A stretch of DNA of 8,655 bases from contig CAYOPF010000108.1 of the NCBI GenBank assembly GCA_964405755.1, positions 1 through 8,655 of the forward strand, read 5' to 3'. Origin of the DNA: GWF2-33-9 sp964405755 (lineage in GTDB: Bacteria > Bacteroidota > Ignavibacteria > Kapaibacteriales > UBA2268). The translations under genes and the position numbers were made by a program. Under the pieces are notes generated by a model. The model ran no database searches and was not told the DNA's origin. It saw only the letters and a list, made by a program, of their open reading frames with translations. Each line of letters opens with the position of its first letter. Within the stretch, counting starts at the first letter, position 1. Positions 1 to 5,176 of the stretch are shown here, piece by piece.

Positions 1-830
1 ACGATATAACAATCAAAATGAAAGAAACCGATATCGATGCACCACAAAAAATCAAGGAATTGCCAATCGTAACTCGAAGTGGAATTTTTAAATTGTCTGA
101 TTTAGCAGATATTAAATTCACTCCGGGACCAACAAAGGTATTACACAGGAATAAATTCCTTACAGTAAAGTTTACTGGCAACCCTGCTCCAGGCTTTGTT
201 CTCGGAAATGTTTCTGCAGATATCGAAAAGCGTTTGCAGGAAGTCAAGTTCCCAACAGGATATTCCTATGTTTGGGGTGGTCAAACTAAAATATTTAAGC
301 AGATGATGATGGACTTGGGCTTTGCATTTGCCTTAGGAATTATTTTAACTTATTTGCTATTAGCAGCAATTCTCGAAAGTTTTGTTCAACCTATATATAT
401 TATGTTCACAGTTCCATTAGGTTTAATTGGTGTAATACTAATTGCAGTGATATCCAACACAGCATTAGGCATAAGCGGTTTGATGGGGGTAATTTTGCTT
501 ACGGGAATTGTGGTGAATAACGCAATTCTGATATTAGATTTGGCGAATCAATTAATACGTCAGGAAGGAAAGCATATCAAAGAAGCTTTGATTTATGCCT
601 CAACTGTTAAATTGAAACCAATCATTATGTCCAATGCAGCTTTAGCACTCGGTATGTTGCCATTGGCTTTAGGTATGGGAGATGCTGGTGTAGAAATCCG
701 TACTCCACTTGGAATTGTAACTATTGGTGGTATTATTGCTTCTACATTTCTTACAGTATTCGTTATCCCAGCACTTTATTATATTTTTGCAAGGGAGAAA
801 AAGCAACCGACAACAACTCAAGAAGCATAA
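1..830 (+). CDS. RND-family efflux permease, C-terminal part (5' end outside the window)
   Basis: This is the inner-membrane, proton-driven pump subunit of a tripartite resistance-nodulation-division exporter. The reading frame is open to the left edge (codons from base 3), and the first Met at 18 is internal, so only about 275 of the usual 1000-1050 residues are present. Counting from that Met, residues 1-96 are the end of the second periplasmic (porter/docking) loop, including the 'KLSDLADI' strand typical of RND pumps. Residues about 97-118, 124-146, 152-177, 203-222 and 232-260 are hydrophobic membrane helices. The helix with 'GIVVNNAILILD' corresponds to TM10, where AcrB has a Lys of the proton relay; here the position is Asn, as in many HAE1-type pumps outside Proteobacteria. 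The soluble tail is short and charged. The substrate cannot be told from this fragment. The adaptor and outer-membrane partners would lie upstream, outside the window. Confidence 0.93.
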   Translation, partial: DITIKMKETDIDAPQKIKELPIVTRSGIFKLSDLADIKFTPGPTKVLHRNKFLTVKFTGNPAPGFVLGNVSADIEKRLQEVKFPTGYSYVWGGQTKIFKQMMMDLGFAFALGIILTYLLLAAILESFVQPIYIMFTVPLGLIGVILIAVISNTALGISGLMGVILLTGIVVNNAILILDLANQLIRQEGKHIKEALIYASTVKLKPIIMSNAALALGMLPLALGMGDAGVEIRTPLGIVTIGGIIASTFLTVFVIPALYYIFAREKKQPTTTQEA

Positions 831-890
831 TGACCTTCTTCTTTTAGTTGCATTTAGTAGCTAAGAAATAATAAAATAATTAATACGATT

Positions 891-929
891 AAAACCTTCC
901 GTTGGTACGACAACCTCGGAAGTTTTTTT
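891..929 (+). terminator. Rho-independent terminator after the RND gene, possibly bidirectional
   Basis: The arms CTTCCG (896-901) and CGGAAG (917-922) pair. TTG/CAA inside extends the stem, and seven T follow at 923-929. The hairpin starts about 60 bases after the RND stop codon and 26 bases beyond the 3' end of the convergent response-regulator gene. Four A just before the left arm give a short T-run on the other strand, so it may stop both transcripts. Confidence 0.85.
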
Positions 930-954
930 CTATATAGGATAATTCAGTATAAAG

Positions 955-2346
955 CTAAACAGGAATTTTAACTTCAATTGACGTAGCATCTTTCAATTGC
1001 TTTTTATCAAATAAGTTATGGATATTATCGAGCAAACTCCCAGTAATTTTTGCTCCCATTTTGATTACAGGTACATTTTGGATAGAAACAATATTTTGAT
1101 TAATAATCATACCAATTGCTAACTGATGTGGATGAAGATGTTTAATAGCATAATTTTGATCACCTTCCTGAACAATTTCTGGTGCATTTTCCTCTTTTGC
1201 TTTAAATTCATGTAATTCCTTCAATATCTTTTCGAATTCAGGCATATAGTCTTTATTTTCTACTTCAATATTCTCTCGGACTGGCAGGAATGCTTCCACT
1301 TTGTCATCCTTAATTGCAAATCTAAAAAGACTGAATAAATCTTCGTTGAACCACTTATTCTTTTCGAGAATATATTTTTGAGCTTTTTTCATTTTGTCCA
1401 TTACACCTTCGTAACGGTACTTGAAGGTAGAATTGTTGAGTTTGTTTGTTAAATCGTTATTAGGTAATTCATACAATAAATGAAAATACAAATTTGAAAG
1501 TTGAAAAATTTGTGATTCAATCGATATCTTGTCTACTTTAATTTTATTTGGAATACCCGATCCATCTGCATGTTCCCATATTTGCGATATGGAGTCGAAA
1601 GGGGATACTTTTTTTACTTTTTCGATAAATGCAACATAATGGGTAACGTAATCTGTTCGTTCTTTTTCTTTTAACGTAAATGGATTTTTATAAGCAAGCC
1701 TCGATGGGAATGTAAGCATCATTAGTGCGTAATAAAGCGATATTTTAAGTAATTCTTGCTTACTATATTCTCCAAGCTTCATTTCAGTAATAAAATAATT
1801 TGCTATTTTAATTACACCCTCGAAATGGTTGTAAAAATAATTACCTTGGAATACTCTCAATCCAAATATCATTTCGTAAATAGCATTAGTACTCGACACG
1901 TTGGATTTAGCAATTTCCTTGGTCATTTTTAGATTCTGCTCGTTGAGTTTTTTTATCAATTGCTCGTTTTGAACCATCAATTTGTAGTGTTTTGCCGCCA
2001 AGTTAACAGCTTGAACCAAATCAATCTCTTTAATTGGTTTTATTAAAAACATAAATGCCTTGGCATGGTTCACATTGGGTATAAGTTTGCTTGGCTCACT
2101 TTCTGCTGTCATTAGTATTCGAATTGTGTTTTGATGAGAAAATGAAATTTTATTAAGAAAGTCGGATCCATTCATCTCGGGCATTAAATGGTCGGATAAA
2201 ATCACTTCTGGGTGGTATTTCTTTTTAATTATTTCCAATGCTTCGATAGCAGAACTTGCAGTCGTTACCTCGAAATGTTTTTCGAAATATCGCTTATACA
2301 ACTTTAGTATCATCGTATCGTCATCGACTAATAATAATTTAGTCAT
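955..2346 (-). CDS. Response regulator with REC domain and degenerate HD-GYP-like output domain
   Basis: This is a 463-residue cytoplasmic two-component response regulator. Residues 1-120 are a complete receiver domain: acidic pocket D8-D10, phosphoacceptor D52 in 'LSDHLMPEMNG', switch residue T80 and K103 in 'LIKP'. Residues about 120-147 look like a coiled-coil linker. Residues about 155-350 match the helical layout of HD-GYP domains of RpfG-type regulators, which hydrolyse cyclic-di-GMP, with 'DGSGIP' at 261-266 in place of DGxGYP. The metal-binding HD pair appears replaced (around Y205-Y206-A207), and the usual HHE before the DGxGYP reads I-W-E258. H174 and H236 may survive. Residues about 403-463 resemble the small beta-rich domain ('GM...G..L...LL..I') that accompanies such regulators. 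I infer a signalling or binding role rather than catalysis. No histidine kinase is adjacent. The upstream region has no clear Shine-Dalgarno, which is normal for this group. Confidence 0.85.
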   Translation of the reverse strand: MTKLLLVDDDTMILKLYKRYFEKHFEVTTASSAIEALEIIKKKYHPEVILSDHLMPEMNGSDFLNKISFSHQNTIRILMTAESEPSKLIPNVNHAKAFMFLIKPIKEIDLVQAVNLAAKHYKLMVQNEQLIKKLNEQNLKMTKEIAKSNVSSTNAIYEMIFGLRVFQGNYFYNHFEGVIKIANYFITEMKLGEYSKQELLKISLYYALMMLTFPSRLAYKNPFTLKEKERTDYVTHYVAFIEKVKKVSPFDSISQIWEHADGSGIPNKIKVDKISIESQIFQLSNLYFHLLYELPNNDLTNKLNNSTFKYRYEGVMDKMKKAQKYILEKNKWFNEDLFSLFRFAIKDDKVEAFLPVRENIEVENKDYMPEFEKILKELHEFKAKEENAPEIVQEGDQNYAIKHLHPHQLAIGMIINQNIVSIQNVPVIKMGAKITGSLLDNIHNLFDKKQLKDATSIEVKIPV

Positions 2347-2360
2347 TAGTTTTATTTAAA

Positions 2361-2389
2361 TTGATGGAACTATAAAATTACTAATTTTG
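2361..2389 (+). promoter_or_regulatory. Candidate Bacteroidota-type promoter for the tandem-HD gene
   Basis: TTG at 2361-2363 is followed after 18 bases by TAATTTTG (2382-2389), a full match to the TAnnTTTG -7 box of Bacteroidota housekeeping sigma promoters. The start codon at 2419 lies 30 bases further. The region is very AT-rich, so chance matches are likely. It also serves as the upstream region of the divergent response regulator, for which I found no comparable box. Confidence 0.42.
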
Positions 2390-2418
2390 AATAAATAATT
2401 TATAAAAAATACATAAAA

Positions 2419-3408
2419 ATGTTTGTTAATTATCTCACTTTAAATGAAATCTTCCGGGGTTTCCATATCCAGCGATGGAACGACAGAATCCGACCAATGG
2501 ATTTAATCGAAATCGATAAACATTCCCACAAGATGTTGATAGCTTTCATCTTAGCCAAATACGATGAGAATAATTATCAAATAAACTGGTCCAAGCTGAT
2601 TTTGTATGGAATATTCGAAATGCTTCGCAGAATAGCAATTTCGGATATAAAATCCCCTATTTACGCAGAAATTACCAAACGCCCCGAAGTATTCAATAAG
2701 TTAAATGAATTTGTATCGAACAAATATTCCTCCATTTTCGAAGAACCCGAATTGCTCGACGAGTTTCGAAGTTTTCTTTACGAATCGCACAAGGAAGATT
2801 CTATTGAATTGAAGTTGCTTAATGCCGCCCATATTTATGCTTCTATTTGGGAATTTAAAATAATCGAAAGTGCCAATCCGGGTAATTATCAAATCGAAAA
2901 AATTCGAAAGGAATTAGATAACAGAATGAGTCCATACATTTACTTAACTGGAATTCAAAAATTATCCGAACCTTTTCCAATCAAGCACTTTGTGGATCTT
3001 TTTGGTTACTTGCGTTTTCAGTACCGATGGGCTCAGCTGCCTCGCGTTCCAAAAACTTCAGTTTTGGGGCATTCTCTTTTAGTAGCAATTATTTCGTATT
3101 TATTTGCTCGTCAGAATAATGCGAGCCCCAAGCGACTTTATAATGCATTTTTTGGTGGCTTGTTCCACGATTTACCCGAAGCGGTAACCCGCGATATTAT
3201 CTCGCCTGTTAAAACCTCTTCGCCCGAATTGGATGAGTTGATTAAAAATTTAGAGCAGGAATTGGCAATTGCCGAGATATATCCGTTATTAGAATCGGAA
3301 TGGATTGAAGAAATTAAATACTTTACAATCGATGAATTTAAAAATAAAATTGTTCGAGATGGGGAAATTATAATAATGATATCTACGATGTATTCGATGG
3401 TTCGTTGA
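2419..3408 (+). CDS. Tandem HD-domain protein, YfbR-like 5'-nucleotidase type, C-terminus lost by frameshift
   Basis: The frame as read gives 329 residues and ends in a non-homologous tail at 'IIIMISTMYSMVR'. The original product continued to 3584 in another frame (about 388 residues). Residues about 195-313 strongly resemble E. coli YfbR, a metal-dependent dNMP 5'-nucleotidase. R203-W204 matches its R18-W19, H218-S219 its H33, and 'HDLPEAVTRDIISPVK' (H250, D251, E254, D259) matches 'HDASEVLTGDLPTPVK'. The fourth ligand, equivalent to D137, is in 'AADHLAAFLE' after the frameshift. Residues about 12-150 repeat the same layout in decayed form: R19-W20, H35-S36, 'SDIKSP' at 75-80 and 'AAHIYASIWE' around 138, but no HD pair. 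So the protein looks like an internal duplication with one inactive and one once-active copy. The substrate is inferred. The gene is divergent from the response regulator and convergent with purA. The ATG at 2419 follows an AT-rich leader without Shine-Dalgarno. Confidence 0.75.
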   Translation: MFVNYLTLNEIFRGFHIQRWNDRIRPMDLIEIDKHSHKMLIAFILAKYDENNYQINWSKLILYGIFEMLRRIAISDIKSPIYAEITKRPEVFNKLNEFVSNKYSSIFEEPELLDEFRSFLYESHKEDSIELKLLNAAHIYASIWEFKIIESANPGNYQIEKIRKELDNRMSPYIYLTGIQKLSEPFPIKHFVDLFGYLRFQYRWAQLPRVPKTSVLGHSLLVAIISYLFARQNNASPKRLYNAFFGGLFHDLPEAVTRDIISPVKTSSPELDELIKNLEQELAIAEIYPLLESEWIEEIKYFTIDEFKNKIVRDGEIIIMISTMYSMVR

Positions 3409-3584
3409 TCCGAGCTGCAGATCATCTTGCCGCATTTCTAGAAGTATGGAATTCGTGCAATGCCGGGATTAAAACCGACGAAATGAGTTCGGCCGCCCAT
3501 AATATTCGAGAACGTTACATGGGTAAGAAATATGGAGATATCGAATTTAGAAGAATATACGAGCATTTCAAAAACCCTTGCTAA
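3348..3584 (+). pseudogene. Out-of-frame C-terminal remainder of the tandem HD gene
   Basis: This frame is open from 3348 to the TAA at 3582-3584 and has no start codon near its beginning. It encodes 'YDVFDGSLIRAADHLAAFLE' and a further 45 or so residues ending in 'IYEHFKNPC'. It matches the last helices of YfbR-like nucleotidases, including the metal-ligand Asp of 'AADHLAAF'. The shift from the upstream frame must lie between 3348 and 3408. Restoring one base in GGGGAAA (3361-3367) would give a smooth join, reading R-D-G followed by N-Y-N-N-D-I-Y-D. This is either a real one-base deletion or a sequencing/assembly error. Confidence 0.8.
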
Positions 3585-3606
3585 TGAGTGGCTACATCAA
3601 CTTTCG

Positions 3607-3745
3607 TCATCAGAGCCGAGAGGCAAAGAATCTTCTTTACAAACACACATCCGATGTCTTGGAGTCATCGGATGTGTAGGTGCGTTAGAAGTTTCGCTTC
3701 GCTTAATTTGACAAGGGTATCATTCTGAGCCAAAGCGAAAAATCT
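3607..3745. repeat. Degenerate intergenic repeat, two direct copies plus an inverted fragment
   Basis: Two similar elements, 3607-3633 and 3720-3745, both run from TCAT through a GAGCC core to an A-rich stretch ending AATCT. Between them, TTTCGCTT (3692-3699) is the exact reverse complement of AAGCGAAA (3733-3740) inside the second copy. Short dispersed sequences of the form TCATTCTGAGC...GCGAA.AATCT are, from memory, common between genes in this bacterial group. I cannot count copies elsewhere in this genome. The function is unknown. Confidence 0.45.
3645..3677. other. Perfect 12-bp hairpin in the intergenic region between two convergent genes
   Basis: ACACATCCGATG (3645-3656) and CATCGGATGTGT (3666-3677) are exact reverse complements around a 9-base loop. 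It lies 60 bases after the original stop of the tandem HD gene and 160 bases from the 3' end of purA. No T-run follows on either strand, so it is not a classical intrinsic terminator. It could still act as a transcript-end stabiliser or a repeat-family hairpin. Confidence 0.6.
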
Positions 3746-3764
3746 AATCAAACTATACAATACA

Positions 3765-3805
3765 AACTTCTTATTGCATCTCCTCTATCGTAAAGAGCAG
3801 AAGTT
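3765..3805 (-). terminator. Possible weak terminator hairpin downstream of purA
   Basis: AACTTCT (3765-3771) pairs with AGAAGTT (3799-3805), and CTCT (3783-3786) pairs with AGAG (3794-3797) inside, with a lopsided internal loop. On the minus strand the sequence after the stem is T-rich but interrupted. It sits 31 bases beyond the purA stop codon. The stem is poor in G and C, so the call is weak. Confidence 0.27.
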
Positions 3806-3836
3806 GGTGGAAATTCGAATTTTTAATCTGATAATT

Positions 3837-5108
3837 CTATTTTATGATTGTTTTTTCCCTGTCGGCTCCAAGCGAGACAATCTTAACAGGTGTTCCAGTT
3901 TGTTGGGTTATATAATCTAAATAATTCTTTAAATTGTTTGGCAAATCATCATAATTCTTTGTATCGCAATCGAATTGCTCCCATCCATCCAAAGTATCGT
4001 ATTCGCATTCCACTTTTTCGAACGAAGGTAAATCCGCCGGGAAAATGGCTGTTGTTGTATTATTTATTCTATATCCTTTGCAAACTTTAATTTGCTCGAT
4101 ACCAGAAAGAACATCGATTTTAGTAATTGCAATATCGGTAACCCCATTAATCATAAATGAGTAGTTAAGCTGTGGCAAATCTAACCAGCCGCAGCGACGC
4201 GGACGGCCAGTTGTTGCTCCGAATTCTGCACCTTGTTTGCGAAGTAACTCCCCAGTCTCGTTTTCCAATTCTGTTGGGAAAGGTCCATTGCCAACTCGTG
4301 TCGTGTAGGCTTTCACTACTCCAATAACCCTGTTGACTGCAGTAGGAGGAATCCCCAAACCTGTGCAAGCGCCTCCAACAGTTGGATTGGAACTTGTTAC
4401 AAATGGATAAGTGCCATGGTCCACATCAAGCATAGCACCCTGGGCTCCTTCAGCTAGCACATTTTTGCCATCGCGGATTGCCTGATTCAGTAGGTATGTA
4501 GTGTCTTTTATGTAAGTATCTATTAATTTGTCGAATTCCAGGTATTTATCAATTATTTCTTCGATATTCAACTCTTCGTAATCGTAGAGCTTACGTAAAA
4601 TCTGATTATTTGTTTCGATATTATGCCTAAGTTTATGCTCAAATCCATTTCGATCGAGCAAATCGACAATACGAATTCCTACACGGGAAAATTTATCGAT
4701 GTACGATGGCCCAATGCCCCGTCCTGTTGTTCCAATAGCTTTTTCGGATTTACTTTCGGAAATCTGGTCAATCAGTTTATGGTATGGCATAATTAAATGC
4801 GCTTTATGGCTTATGAAAAGTCTGTTACGGACTTCGATCCCTTCGTTTTCGAGCATTTTAATTTCGTCCATCAATGCGACGGGGTCGATCACTACACCAT
4901 TGCCGATAACACAAATTGAATGTGGATGTAGCATACCTGATGGGATTAAATGCAAAACATATTTTTTCCCATTTAGAACTATTGTGTGGCCGGCATTAGC
5001 TCCACCCTGATAACGGGCGATGATATCGTAATCTTCGCTCAATAAATCTACAATTTTACCTTTTCCTTCGTCGCCCCACTGGGTGCCTAAAATAACGCTA
5101 ACTGGCAT
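3837..5108 (-). CDS. purA: Adenylosuccinate synthetase
   Basis: This cytoplasmic enzyme joins IMP and aspartate using GTP to make adenylosuccinate, the first committed step from IMP to AMP. The 423-residue length is normal for bacterial PurA. The N-terminus begins 'MPVSVILGTQWGDEGKGK', with the phosphate-binding loop at 12-18 and catalytic D13. 'GGANAGHT' supplies H41. 'GTTGRGIGP' (126-134) is the conserved IMP-binding segment. 'TRVGNGPFPTEL' and 'TTGRPRRCGWLDL' are the later substrate-binding loops, 'TKID' is the guanine-recognition motif, and 'SLGADREKTI' is the C-terminal signature. The ATG at 5108 gives the canonical start. The gene follows the TonB receptor by 68 bases on the same strand, so it could share a transcript, although a candidate -7 box lies between them. 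No other purine genes are in the window. Confidence 0.98.
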   Translation of the reverse strand: MPVSVILGTQWGDEGKGKIVDLLSEDYDIIARYQGGANAGHTIVLNGKKYVLHLIPSGMLHPHSICVIGNGVVIDPVALMDEIKMLENEGIEVRNRLFISHKAHLIMPYHKLIDQISESKSEKAIGTTGRGIGPSYIDKFSRVGIRIVDLLDRNGFEHKLRHNIETNNQILRKLYDYEELNIEEIIDKYLEFDKLIDTYIKDTTYLLNQAIRDGKNVLAEGAQGAMLDVDHGTYPFVTSSNPTVGGACTGLGIPPTAVNRVIGVVKAYTTRVGNGPFPTELENETGELLRKQGAEFGATTGRPRRCGWLDLPQLNYSFMINGVTDIAITKIDVLSGIEQIKVCKGYRINNTTTAIFPADLPSFEKVECEYDTLDGWEQFDCDTKNYDDLPNNLKNYLDYITQQTGTPVKIVSLGADREKTIIK

Positions 5109-5128
5109 TTAATTTTTCCCAAAAAATA

Positions 5129-5136
5129 CAAAAATA
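5129..5136 (-). promoter_or_regulatory. Candidate -7 box upstream of purA
   Basis: Read on the minus strand this is TATTTTTG, matching TAnnTTTG, 20 bases before the purA ATG. No TTG box is seen at the expected distance, and the stretch is nearly all A and T, so this is a weak candidate. It would allow purA to be transcribed independently of the receptor gene. Confidence 0.25.
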
Positions 5137-5176
5137 ATAAAGAATGAATTGTAAACTAAAAATAGTTATCAACAAT

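Noticed and set aside
3361..3385. Programmed -1 ribosomal frameshift to join the two parts of the HD gene
   Set aside because: No X-XXY-YYZ slippery heptamer occurs in the correct frame (GGGGAAA is read as GGG GAA A), and I see no strong downstream hairpin or pseudoknot. A plain one-base deletion or sequencing error explains it better.
3138..3425. Minus-strand 95-residue open frame opposite the HD gene
   Set aside because: It overlaps the YfbR-like core antisense, and its product has no recognisable features.
3607..3745. CRISPR array or insertion-sequence end
   Set aside because: There are only two imperfect copies with irregular spacing, no regular spacers, no transposase and no target duplication.
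4165..5010. Open frames of 67 residues (minus) and 103 residues (plus) inside purA
   Set aside because: Both are shadows of purA, whose conserved motifs span the entire region.
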